Below, one piece after another: positions 15,332 through 23,096 of a DNA stretch of 24,486 nt (the stretch's first letter is position 1; each line of letters starts with the position of its first letter). Source of the stretch: an uncultured Lachnospiraceae bacterium (lineage in GTDB: Bacteria > Bacillota > Clostridia > Lachnospirales > Lachnospiraceae); NCBI GenBank assembly GCA_934351765.1, contig CAKRJM010000007.1, forward strand, positions 1 through 24,486, given 5' to 3'. The notes below the pieces were generated by a model. It saw only the letters and a list, made by a program, of their open reading frames with translations, did no database searches and was not told where the DNA came from. The translations under genes were made by a program, and so were the position numbers.

Positions 15332-15850
15332 ATGCTGACAGAAGTGACTTATGAACGGTACTTTAGAGCACATTATCAGGAGGCGTTGGGCTATGCATGC
15401 AAAAAGATCCCGGTATTCAGTGATGCAGAGGATCTGGTGATGGAAGCCTTTGCCTCCTGTTATCAGAAGCGGGAGCAGTTCAATGAGGAAAAGGCGTCGT
15501 TCCGTACCTGGTTTTTTGTTGTTCTCGGAAACAAGATCAAAAATTATTACCGGGATCACAGGGAACAGGAGGAGCTGGATGATTCTTATCAGTCACCGGG
15601 AGTCTTTGAGGATGAGATGGCGGAGGCTCAGTATATTTCTTCCATGCGAAGCAGGCTGGCAGAGGCCCTGAAGACCCTGAATGAGACCCAGCAGAAAATT
15701 CTGATCTTAAAATATTTTAAAGGATTTGAAAACGGGGAGATTGCAGACCGCCTCGGGATCAGGCCGGGAAATGTGCGCATCCAGGCCATGAGGGCGCTGG
15801 GAAAGCTTCGGGATTATTGTGAAGAACATAACATCAGATGGGAGAAATAG
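15332..15850 (+). CDS. ECF-like sigma-70 family RNA polymerase sigma factor
   Basis: The 172-residue protein has only sigma regions 2 and 4. Region 2 (about residues 10-70) includes DAEDLVMEAFASCYQ and SFRTWFFVVLGNKIKNYYRDH. Region 4 (about 108-165) includes LNETQQKILILKYFKGFENGEIADRLGI followed by the recognition helix. It should direct RNA polymerase to a specific promoter set. Its stop is two bases before the HlyD-like gene, so it leads an operon with the peptide exporter and probably controls that locus. No anti-sigma factor lies next to it, so how it is held inactive is unclear. Confidence 0.9.
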   Translation: MLTEVTYERYFRAHYQEALGYACKKIPVFSDAEDLVMEAFASCYQKREQFNEEKASFRTWFFVVLGNKIKNYYRDHREQEELDDSYQSPGVFEDEMAEAQYISSMRSRLAEALKTLNETQQKILILKYFKGFENGEIADRLGIRPGNVRIQAMRALGKLRDYCEEHNIRWEK

Positions 15851-15852
15851 CA

Positions 15853-16689
15853 ATGGCTCAGATATACAGAAAAACTTCGTTGGAAAGGCTGTCCAGCCCG
15901 GAACAGCTGGATACCGAGCTTCGGATCACTTCGCCCTTATCCTGGCTGGCGCTTCTCGGAGCAGCGCTTGTGTTTGCGGCGGTGATTGTCTGGAGCATAT
16001 TCGGAACACTGCCTGAGACGCTCCAGGCAAGCGGGATGGTGGTATCTGAAACCAATCTGGGAGTGATCTGCGCGGAGAATTACGGAACCGTGAGCAGGCT
16101 TGAAAAGAAAGTGGGAGACCAGGTGCAGGCCGGCGAGGTGACGGCTGTGCTTAAAGGAGGAAACGGGACAGAATACCAGGTCCTGGCAGAGCAGAGCGGT
16201 CAGGTGACGGCGGTTCTGGTGGAAGCCGGGGAGGAGATTTATCCGGGAAAGGAGCTGCTCCGGTATACGCCACAGGCGGAAAGTGCCCAGGCAGCGGTAT
16301 TTTATGTGCCGACGGTCAAAGCCGGCCAGTTAAAGAAGGATATGAAGGTGCTGATTTCACCCGAGTGGGTGGATGCACAGAAATATGGACATATGGAGGC
16401 ATGGATCGAAGAGGTAGGAGCCTATCCGGCAGAGAATCCGAATCTCTGGTATGTTCTGGGAAAGGATAATCAGGTGGCAGAGCAGTTCCTGGCAGAGGAA
16501 CCTGTGACGGCAGTGGTATGCCGCCTGCGGACAGACGCTGCTTCTCAGAACGGTTATTACTGGAGCAATGAAAACGGAAGGAAGCTGACGCTTTCAAACG
16601 GAACCTTTGTGTCAGGAAAGATCATTATCAGTGAAAATGCACCGATCACAAAGCTGATTGGAAGCATGAAGGATAAGCTGGAGGATTAA
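15853..16689 (+). CDS. NHLP-type bacteriocin secretion protein (HlyD-like)
   Basis: The 278-residue protein is a periplasmic-adaptor-like secretion subunit. It has a short cytoplasmic N-terminus, one membrane segment at about residues 30-52, then biotinyl/lipoyl-type beta domains (GTVSRLEKKVGDQVQAGEVT and GQVTAVLVEAGEEIYPGKEL). This matches the HlyD-like component of NHLP peptide export systems. An in-frame ATG at 15838 lies inside the sigma factor gene without a ribosome binding site. The ATG at 15853 is preceded by GGGAGA and was chosen. The gene is packed between the sigma factor and the first ABC transporter with two-base gaps. Confidence 0.85.
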   Translation: MAQIYRKTSLERLSSPEQLDTELRITSPLSWLALLGAALVFAAVIVWSIFGTLPETLQASGMVVSETNLGVICAENYGTVSRLEKKVGDQVQAGEVTAVLKGGNGTEYQVLAEQSGQVTAVLVEAGEEIYPGKELLRYTPQAESAQAAVFYVPTVKAGQLKKDMKVLISPEWVDAQKYGHMEAWIEEVGAYPAENPNLWYVLGKDNQVAEQFLAEEPVTAVVCRLRTDAASQNGYYWSNENGRKLTLSNGTFVSGKIIISENAPITKLIGSMKDKLED

Positions 16690-16691
16690 AC

Positions 16692-18839
16692 ATGGGAGGA
16701 ATGTATGCAAAAACACCGACGGTTTATCAGCTTGAGGCAACAGAATGCGGTGCGGCTTCCCTGTCGATGATCCTTGCGTATTACGGAAAGCATCTTCCGC
16801 TGGAACAGCTTCGGATCGAGACCGGTGTTTCCCGGGATGGATGCAGCGCCGGAAATATCATGCGGGCGGCAAAAAAGTATGGCATGGAATGTCATGGCTA
16901 CCGAAAGGAGCCGGATGCGCTCCGGAAACAGAAAATGCCCTGTATCATTCACTGGAATTTTAATCACTTTGTGGTGCTTGAGGGCTTTAAGGGAAGGCAT
17001 GCCTATATCAATGATCCGGCTGTGGGAAGGCGGAAGCTGACGCCGGAGGAACTGGATGAATCCTTTACAGGGATTGTTCTGACCTTTCAGCCGGGAGAAG
17101 GGTTTGAAAAACAGAAAAAGACAGATACCTGGAAGTCCTTTATCGGACAGCGGCTGGAGGGACAGTATGGTGTCCTTGGAAAGCTTCTGGCGGTGGGACT
17201 GCTTTTAAGCTTTCCGGGAATTCTGCTCCCGGTGCTGTCGCAGGTGTTTCTGGATGAAATCCTGATCGCGGGAAATCAAAGCTGGTTTACAAAGCTTCTC
17301 TTATTTATGGCGGCAGCTGTGTTTATGCAGATCTGCCTTTCTCTCTATCGGGACCGGCTGCTGGCAAGGCTTCAGAAAAAGATGGTACTGCTGTCTGCGA
17401 ATTCGTTTCTCGGAAGAATGTTCCGTCTGCCCATCAGCTTTTTTGATCAGCGGTATGTGGGTGATCTTTCCGGCCGTGCGGCTAATAATGCCAGTGTCAG
17501 TGATTTTCTTGCAGGAGATCTTGCGGAGACGATCCTGAATCTGCTGATCGCGATGTTTTATCTGATCCTGCTGCTGTTATACAGCCCGATCCTGACGCTG
17601 ATAGCTGTCCTTTCGGTAGGACTGGATCTGGCAGTGGTAAAGATGACCTCCGGAATGATCGCGGATTCTGGCATGAAGCTCTCTCAGGATGCCGGAAAAC
17701 TGAGCGGCGCAGTCTGTGCGGGGCTGAGTATCACCAGTACCCTGAAGGCATCCGGCGCGGAGAATGAGTATGTGGGACGGATTCTTGGATATCATGCAAA
17801 GGTGGAGCAGATGAACCAGAAGCTCGGCCGGAATCAGCAGATCCTCGATGCTGTTCCGGATACCGTAAAGATGTGCACGGAGGTGCTTCTTCTGCTGACC
17901 GGCGGATCCCTTGTGATTGACGGGAAGATGACCATCGGTATGCTGGCGGCGTTTTTATCCTTATTTGGTTCATTCCATGAGCCGGTCGAAAAGCTGGCCG
18001 GTTTCATGAAAAAGATCCAGACGGCAAGGGCAGATATCAGCCGTGTGGAGGATATTATGAATTATCCGGAGGATGAACGGTTTTCCGGTGAAGCGGAAAA
18101 GAAAACCTTAAAGACAAAGCTGGAGGGTCAGGTTGAGTTAAGGGACATCTCCTTCGGCTACAGTACCTTAAAGCCGCCGATCGTGTCAGGCTTTGACTGT
18201 CGGATTTCGTGTGGCTCTTCCATCGCCTTCGTGGGCTCTTCCGGCTGCGGAAAGTCTACGGTTTCCAAGGTGATCAGCGGACTTTATAAGCCATGGACCG
18301 GCCAGGTCCTGTTTGATGGAATTCCCATGGAGCAGATCCCGGCGGAGGTTTTAAATGCCAGTGTATCCACCGTCAGCCAGAGTATTACCCTGTTTTCAGA
18401 CTCCATCCGAAACAATCTGACCATGTGGAATGACAGCATTTCGGAATCCGACATGATCGCGGCGGCAAAGGATGCCTGTATCCATGATGTGATCTCCCAG
18501 AAGCCGGGAGCTTATGATTTCCGTCTGGCGGAGGGAGCCTCTAATCTGTCCGGCGGACAGAGACAGCGGCTGGAAATCGCCCGCGCTCTAGTGACAAATC
18601 CGACGGTTCTGATCATGGATGAGGCAACCAGTGCGCTGGATCCGATCGTAGAAAAGCAGATCATCGACAACATCAAGCGGCGCGGCTGTACCTGTATCAT
18701 CATTGCACACCGGCTCAGCGCGATCCGTGACTGTGATCAGATTATTGTCATGGAGGAGGGACAGATTGTCCAGCGTGGAACCCACCGGGAGCTGGCGGCC
18801 GCGGAGGGACATTACCAGACCTTTATCCAGAACTTATAG
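16692..18839 (+). CDS. C39-peptidase ABC transporter (NHLP type, leader-cleaving exporter)
   Basis: The 715-residue protein is a peptidase-containing exporter. The N-terminal C39 domain has the catalytic cysteine at residue 19 (ATECGAASLSMILAYYG), His92 (NHFVVLEG) and Asp108 (NDPA). A six-helix membrane domain follows at about 160-440, then an ATPase with Walker A GSSGCGKST (515-523), signature LSGGQRQR (619-626) and Walker B LIMDEATSALD. It should cut precursor peptides after a double glycine and export the core. The two GG precursors lie downstream in the same locus. It starts two bases after the HlyD-like gene with GGAGGA upstream. Confidence 0.93.
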   Translation: MGGMYAKTPTVYQLEATECGAASLSMILAYYGKHLPLEQLRIETGVSRDGCSAGNIMRAAKKYGMECHGYRKEPDALRKQKMPCIIHWNFNHFVVLEGFKGRHAYINDPAVGRRKLTPEELDESFTGIVLTFQPGEGFEKQKKTDTWKSFIGQRLEGQYGVLGKLLAVGLLLSFPGILLPVLSQVFLDEILIAGNQSWFTKLLLFMAAAVFMQICLSLYRDRLLARLQKKMVLLSANSFLGRMFRLPISFFDQRYVGDLSGRAANNASVSDFLAGDLAETILNLLIAMFYLILLLLYSPILTLIAVLSVGLDLAVVKMTSGMIADSGMKLSQDAGKLSGAVCAGLSITSTLKASGAENEYVGRILGYHAKVEQMNQKLGRNQQILDAVPDTVKMCTEVLLLLTGGSLVIDGKMTIGMLAAFLSLFGSFHEPVEKLAGFMKKIQTARADISRVEDIMNYPEDERFSGEAEKKTLKTKLEGQVELRDISFGYSTLKPPIVSGFDCRISCGSSIAFVGSSGCGKSTVSKVISGLYKPWTGQVLFDGIPMEQIPAEVLNASVSTVSQSITLFSDSIRNNLTMWNDSISESDMIAAAKDACIHDVISQKPGAYDFRLAEGASNLSGGQRQRLEIARALVTNPTVLIMDEATSALDPIVEKQIIDNIKRRGCTCIIIAHRLSAIRDCDQIIVMEEGQIVQRGTHRELAAAEGHYQTFIQNL

Positions 18840-18861
18840 ACAGCGAACAGGGAGACATAGT

Positions 18862-21414
18862 ATGGAAGACAAGAAGACGATTTCTTTACAGGGCGGAGAA
18901 TACTTCCTGACAGAAGAGATGACCAGTGCGTACCGGATTCTGGGCGGTACCGCATTTCTTTATATTGTTCCGCTTCGGAAAAAAGAGATCGGAAGACGTT
19001 CCTTTTTATATGAAATAAAAGCAGGAGAGGTGATCCCCGGATTCTGTCATCAGGACATGGACTACTGCCAGTGGCGGTTCTGTATTGTGCCGGTAGAGGC
19101 GGTTTCGGTGGAGGTCATTCCCTTCGGCAGCACCAGAGTCCTGCGAGAGCGTTTTGTCAGGAAAGCGGATCTGAAAAACTATGGAAAAGAAGGCTTTGAA
19201 GGCTGCATTACTGACCGCTATCGGAAAAACATTGTGGTGGAGGATGGTTTTATCAGGAGAAGCCAGAAACGGCGGATCGATGCGGCGGAGCGTACAAGGA
19301 ATCTGATCCGTGGGGCATTTCGGAAAGAGGCGTCTGTACCGGAAACGGAACGCACGGGAAACCGGCTGTATGATGTCATGACAGTGCTCTGTGCGGAACG
19401 GGAGATTTCCATTGCACCATATGAAAAGGTGAAGGAGGTCTGCGGAGAAGACGGCAGTATCGCGGAAATTGCGAGGCTGTCTCATTTTGCATACCGGCGG
19501 GTCCTTCTGACCGAAGGCTGGGAGCGGATGGACGGCGGAGCGCTCCTTGTTTTTAATGAAAAGAAAAAGCCGTATGTATGTCTGCCCAAAAAGCATGGCG
19601 GTTATCTGCTTTATGATACAGAAAAAGAAACATTAACTCCGGTGACGAAAGCGCTGGCGGCTGCATTGGAGCCGGAGGCGTATGTGATTTACCGGCCGCT
19701 GCCAGAGCAGGCGGGACGGCAGGAGCTGATCCGGTTCTGCAAAAAAAGCATCCGAAGGAATGATATGATCCTGCTGTTTGTGTTAACGGTGGTGACGGCG
19801 CTCATTGAGCTGCTGCTCCCGATCATCACCTCCTCTCTGTATGATGTCTATATTCCGTTGGGAGCGAAAACAATCCTGCTTCAGATCGGATGCCTGATGG
19901 GAGCATTTCTGATTGCAGATATTCTGTTCGGCATTGTGAAAAATCTTGTAAATTTCCGGATCATCAGCCGGATGTCCTGCGAGCTTCAGACTGCGGCTTA
20001 TGACCGTCTGTTTAATCTTCCTGAAAGCTTTTACCGGGCTTATGAATCGGCAGATCTGGCACAGAGAGTCATGGGGGCAGGTGTACTGGCGGGAACCATC
20101 GGTTCGGCGGTTCTGATGACTGCGGTCAGCCTGGTGTTTCTGGGAATCTGTCTGGGAAAGATGATCGGTTATTCCGGGAAACTGGCCGGGGCCGGAATCG
20201 TTATGACTGTCATTTACGGGCTTTTTTATTATGGGATCTCCGTGCGGGCATTGCGTTATAAAAAGAAGGTGGTGGAGCTGGAGGGAAAAACCGGTTCCAT
20301 GATGTATCAGTTTTTAAACGGGATCGCAAAGCTCCGGATCACGGGAGTGGAGGACCGGGCTCTATATGAATATATGAAGCCCTATGTAAGCCTGCGAAAC
20401 TGTGAGGAACGGAAGCGGAGGATCCTGAGTCTTGGAAAGACCATGAATCTGGTCTCCGGCGCAGTGTTTGCCATGATCCTTTATCTGGTGGTCATGAAAG
20501 GAAGCATAGCGGTCAGTCTCGGATCGTTTCTCGGGTTTCAGACGGTGTTCGGAACCTTTACGGCATCGGCCCTTCAGCTTGTTCAGGCATTGATCCAGGT
20601 GCGCAGTGCAAAGCCGGAGCTTGAACGGTTAGAGCCGGTGTTTAAGAACCGGCCGGAATTTGAGGAAGCCAGTGAGCTTCCCGGCGAACTGAGCGGTGCG
20701 GTGGAGGTCAATAATGTATCGTTCCGTTACAGTGCGGATGCTCCGGTGGTTTTATCGGATCTTTCTCTGAACATCCGGGCCGGGGAATATATCGGGATCG
20801 TCGGAACCTCCGGATGCGGCAAATCAACCCTGTTAAAGCTGCTTCTTGGCTTTGAAAAGCCGGTTTCCGGGAAGATTTATTATGACAATAAGGATATTGA
20901 CAGTCTGGATAAGCGGGAGCTGAGGAGAAAAATGGGGGTGGTGCTTCAGGACGGAAAGCTGATTTCCGGAAGCATTTATGAAAATATCACCATCATAGCT
21001 CCGGAAGCTTCGATAAAGGATGTGGAGCGTGTTGTGGAGGCAGTTGGATTAAAGAAGGATATTGCGGCCATGCCCATGGGACTCCACACGATGCTCAGCG
21101 AGGACTGCGGAACCATTTCCGGAGGTCAGCAGCAGAGGATCCTCATTGCCCGGGCAATCATCTCCAACCCGAAGATCCTGCTGTTCGATGAAGCCACAAG
21201 CGCGCTGGATAATGTAACCCAGCGTATGATCTGTGATACGCTGGAGGCTATGGATTCTACCAGAATTGTGATTGCACATCGTCTCAGCACGGTGATCCGC
21301 TGTGACCGGATTCTGGTGCTGGACAGGGGAAGGATCGCAGAACAGGGCTCCTATGAGGAGCTGATGGAGAAAAAGGGCCTGTTTTATGAACTGGCAAACC
21401 GCCAGCTTTCATGA
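18862..21414 (+). CDS. NHLP-type ABC transporter without peptidase domain
   Basis: The 850-residue protein carries a long N-terminal region of about 290 residues with no C39 catalytic motif. It is followed by an exporter membrane domain (about 295-590) and an ATPase with Walker A GTSGCGKST (648-656), ISGGQQQR and LLFDEATSALD. NHLP loci typically pair such a permease/ATPase with the peptidase transporter, so the two may work as a heterodimer or in sequence. An open frame extends back to 18703 within the previous gene, but the ATG at 18862 has GGGAG upstream and gives the right N-terminus. The function of the N-terminal region is not evident. Confidence 0.88.
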   Translation: MEDKKTISLQGGEYFLTEEMTSAYRILGGTAFLYIVPLRKKEIGRRSFLYEIKAGEVIPGFCHQDMDYCQWRFCIVPVEAVSVEVIPFGSTRVLRERFVRKADLKNYGKEGFEGCITDRYRKNIVVEDGFIRRSQKRRIDAAERTRNLIRGAFRKEASVPETERTGNRLYDVMTVLCAEREISIAPYEKVKEVCGEDGSIAEIARLSHFAYRRVLLTEGWERMDGGALLVFNEKKKPYVCLPKKHGGYLLYDTEKETLTPVTKALAAALEPEAYVIYRPLPEQAGRQELIRFCKKSIRRNDMILLFVLTVVTALIELLLPIITSSLYDVYIPLGAKTILLQIGCLMGAFLIADILFGIVKNLVNFRIISRMSCELQTAAYDRLFNLPESFYRAYESADLAQRVMGAGVLAGTIGSAVLMTAVSLVFLGICLGKMIGYSGKLAGAGIVMTVIYGLFYYGISVRALRYKKKVVELEGKTGSMMYQFLNGIAKLRITGVEDRALYEYMKPYVSLRNCEERKRRILSLGKTMNLVSGAVFAMILYLVVMKGSIAVSLGSFLGFQTVFGTFTASALQLVQALIQVRSAKPELERLEPVFKNRPEFEEASELPGELSGAVEVNNVSFRYSADAPVVLSDLSLNIRAGEYIGIVGTSGCGKSTLLKLLLGFEKPVSGKIYYDNKDIDSLDKRELRRKMGVVLQDGKLISGSIYENITIIAPEASIKDVERVVEAVGLKKDIAAMPMGLHTMLSEDCGTISGGQQQRILIARAIISNPKILLFDEATSALDNVTQRMICDTLEAMDSTRIVIAHRLSTVIRCDRILVLDRGRIAEQGSYEELMEKKGLFYELANRQLS

Positions 21415-21487
21415 ATCCGGTCTGGCAGCATAACGCGTTTTGGCCGTGCCGGCATTCTCCGGTAAATTTTTTAAACTTTTAAAAAAA

Positions 21488-21518
21488 ATCCGGAAAAGCC
21501 TGTAACAGATTTCCGGAT
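21488..21518. promoter_or_regulatory. 9-bp perfect inverted repeat upstream of the precursor genes
   Basis: ATCCGGAAA (21488-21496) and TTTCCGGAT (21510-21518) flank a 13-base loop. On the plus strand it is preceded by eight A residues but has no following T-run. On the minus strand it would read as a hairpin followed by eight T residues. It lies 61 bases before the first precursor gene, so it may be an operator, a processing site or a terminator for antisense transcription. Confidence 0.55.
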
Positions 21519-21578
21519 CATGTGTATAACTAAGTGACAGCGGGAGCTGATAAAAATGAAAAAGCGGAGGAATGGATC

Positions 21579-21881
21579 ATGAATGAGAATAAGTTAATGG
21601 AAGAGTTAAAAAAGGTAACCGTAAAGGAAGAGCAGGTAAAGCGTCTGGTAGAAGCAGAATCTCTGGAAGCATTCCGGCAGATCCTTGCAGAGTGCGGAGC
21701 AGAAATCGGTGAGGAAGAAGCAAAGGGCCTTTACGAGGGCTTGAAGGAGCAGAAGGACGGAGAGCTTTCGCTGGACAGTCTGGATCAGGTATCCGGAGGA
21801 ATCGCACCGGCAGTAGTAGCCATCGGAGCCGGAGTAGCATTTTTATACGGCTTCTACAGAGGAATGCGAAAAAGATGCTGA
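21579..21881 (+). CDS. Double-glycine precursor peptide 1 (bacteriocin-like)
   Basis: The 100-residue precursor has a long acidic, helical leader (residues 1-74) ending ELSLDSLDQVSGG, a canonical double-glycine cleavage site of the Nif11/NHLP leader type. The 26-residue core (75-100) is hydrophobic at first (IAPAVVAIGAGVAFLYG) and ends in a cationic tail, RGMRKRC. It contains no Ser, Thr, Asp or Glu, one terminal Cys, and a GxxxG pair (core positions 17 and 21). This suggests an unmodified membrane-active peptide. GCGGAGG (21564-21570) marks the ATG at 21579 over an in-frame ATG at 21534. It should be cleaved and exported by the C39 transporter encoded upstream. Confidence 0.85.
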   Translation: MNENKLMEELKKVTVKEEQVKRLVEAESLEAFRQILAECGAEIGEEEAKGLYEGLKEQKDGELSLDSLDQVSGGIAPAVVAIGAGVAFLYGFYRGMRKRC

Positions 21882-22016
21882 TTCCTGAGGAAAAGGGAGC
21901 ATTGCAGGCGGAAGGAAGAAAAACGCGCCGAACCATCGGGCAGCATAGATAAAGGAAAAAAATCAGAGCAGAAACAGAAGATCAAAACAAAACATAGAAA
22001 TCAGGAGGAGCATGAC

Positions 22017-22343
22017 ATGACAGAAATCAGTGTAAAGGTAATGGAAGAAGCATTTCAGGATCAGGAATTTGAGGAAAAGGTATTAAACTGTGAGAGTAAG
22101 GCAGAGTTAAAGGAGCTGTTTGCATCCAAGGGAATTGAGATGAGTGATGAAGAGATCCGACAGATGGTGGAGCATGTAAACAGCCTTCTGGAGAATGGGG
22201 ATGAGCTTTCTGAGGACAGCCTGGATCAGGTGTCCGGCGGAATCGGTATCGTAGCAGCCGGAGCGATCATTGGAGGCGCGTATGTTGCAGGCCGTTTATA
22301 TGCAAGATATGCAAAAGGTAAAATGGGATGGTGCGGACGGTAA
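22017..22343 (+). CDS. Double-glycine precursor peptide 2 (bacteriocin-like)
   Basis: The 108-residue precursor has a Nif11-like leader (1-75) ending DELSEDSLDQVSGG. The 33-residue core (76-108) begins IGIVAAGAIIGGAYVAG and continues with a cationic stretch ending GWCGR. The core has no Ser, Thr, Asp or Glu, a single Cys at core position 31, and G7xxxG11. It parallels peptide 1 in layout: a small-residue helix, then a basic tail with one Cys. The ATG at 22017 is eight bases after AGGAGG. Another ATG at 22012 is out of frame and stops after two codons. It is 135 bases from precursor 1 and probably in the same transcript. Confidence 0.85.
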   Translation: MTEISVKVMEEAFQDQEFEEKVLNCESKAELKELFASKGIEMSDEEIRQMVEHVNSLLENGDELSEDSLDQVSGGIGIVAAGAIIGGAYVAGRLYARYAKGKMGWCGR

Positions 22344-22378
22344 AGGGAGCACGTTTCCACAGAAAAACGGAAGAACAG

Positions 22379-22405
22379 GCGGCTTATAAAAGCCGTCTTC
22401 TTCTG
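22379..22405 (+). terminator. Weak terminator or attenuator after precursor 2
   Basis: CGGCTT (22380-22385) and AAGCCG (22390-22395) form a 6-bp stem (7 with a G-T pair) around ATAA, followed by TCTTCTTCT. The short stem and mixed pyrimidine tract suggest partial termination, which would leave the precursor mRNA more abundant than the downstream genes. Confidence 0.45.
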
Positions 22406-22446
22406 ATATGTGCGCAAAAATGCCAGAAAGAAAAGGAATGTTGGAA

Positions 22447-22644
22447 ATGGATATGGAAAAGGTTTTGAAGCTGGCGGCAAAAACACAGGAGTTTGCACCA
22501 AATGACGAACTGACAGAACTGGTGGAGGCGGTGGATGATGAGCTTTCTGAGGAGGATCTGGATCTTGTAGCGGCGGCATCAGCGGCGCCGGATTATGAAA
22601 AATTTCTGGATTATATGAAAACGCATCAGACGGGCAAGAGCTGA
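22447..22644 (+). CDS. Leader-like small peptide lacking the double glycine
   Basis: I do not recognise a named family for this 65-residue peptide. It ends its acidic N-terminal part with DELSEEDLDLVAAA (31-44), clearly related to the DELSEDSLDQVSGG of precursor 2 but with AAA replacing the glycines. The following 21 residues are hydrophilic, quite unlike the two bacteriocin-like cores. Several in-frame ATGs exist (22408, 22420, 22438, 22447, 22453). I prefer 22447 because AAAAGGA (22431-22437) is nine bases upstream. It may be a signalling peptide, a leader-binding partner or a decayed precursor. Confidence 0.65.
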   Translation: MDMEKVLKLAAKTQEFAPNDELTELVEAVDDELSEEDLDLVAAASAAPDYEKFLDYMKTHQTGKS

Positions 22645-22681
22645 AGCCGGGCGGAAAACTTGCAGAAGAGTACAGGAGTTT

Positions 22682-23053
22682 ATGATGATAACAAGAGAAA
22701 TGGTTGATGGGGTTCTGGAGATCCTTCTGGATGGAACCAGAGTGCTGTGCATCCGGGAACAGATGAAGGATGATATTTTTTATATGGAAGCGGAGGGAGA
22801 GATCCGCAATGAGGTTGCTCATGAGTTTGAAGATGAGCTTATGGCAGCCGTCTCCGTATGCAGAAAAATCCGGCTGGATCTGTCAAAGATCACATATCTG
22901 GCCAGTGGTGCGTTACGGAGCCTTTTGTCAGTGCAGCAGATCATTGATGAACAGGAAGGTGCTGAGATGATATTGGTTCATGTCTCAGAGCCGGTCATGG
23001 AGGCATTAAAGGAATCCGGATTTGATGAGATCCTGTTTATTGAAGAGGATTGA
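22682..23053 (+). CDS. STAS-domain protein (anti-sigma factor antagonist-like)
   Basis: The 123-residue soluble protein has a STAS fold in its second part: a strand IRLDLSKITYLASGALRSLL (63-82), then a helix, a strand (AEMILVHV) and a final helix (MEALKESGF). Ser75, in the ASGAL turn, aligns with the serine phosphorylated in SpoIIAA-type antagonists, so partner switching is possible. Residues 1-35 are an extra N-terminal segment. ATG codons at 22682 and 22685 are both possible after AGGAG. No kinase or SpoIIE-type phosphatase is in the window. It sits between the leader-like peptide and the TIR receptor-like gene. Confidence 0.8.
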   Translation: MMITREMVDGVLEILLDGTRVLCIREQMKDDIFYMEAEGEIRNEVAHEFEDELMAAVSVCRKIRLDLSKITYLASGALRSLLSVQQIIDEQEGAEMILVHVSEPVMEALKESGFDEILFIEED

Positions 23054-23096
23054 TGAAACGTGACAGAAAACAAACAGATGGAAACGAGGTAGAGCT

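Noticed and set aside
18703..18861. N-terminal extension of the second ABC transporter
   Set aside because: The extra 53 codons lie in the wrong frame of the previous transporter and lack a ribosome binding site; the ATG at 18862 has one.
21579..22343. Lanthipeptide, thiopeptide or other Ser/Thr/Cys-modified product
   Set aside because: Both predicted cores lack Ser and Thr and have one Cys each, and no LanM, YcaO or other tailoring enzyme lies next to them in the window.
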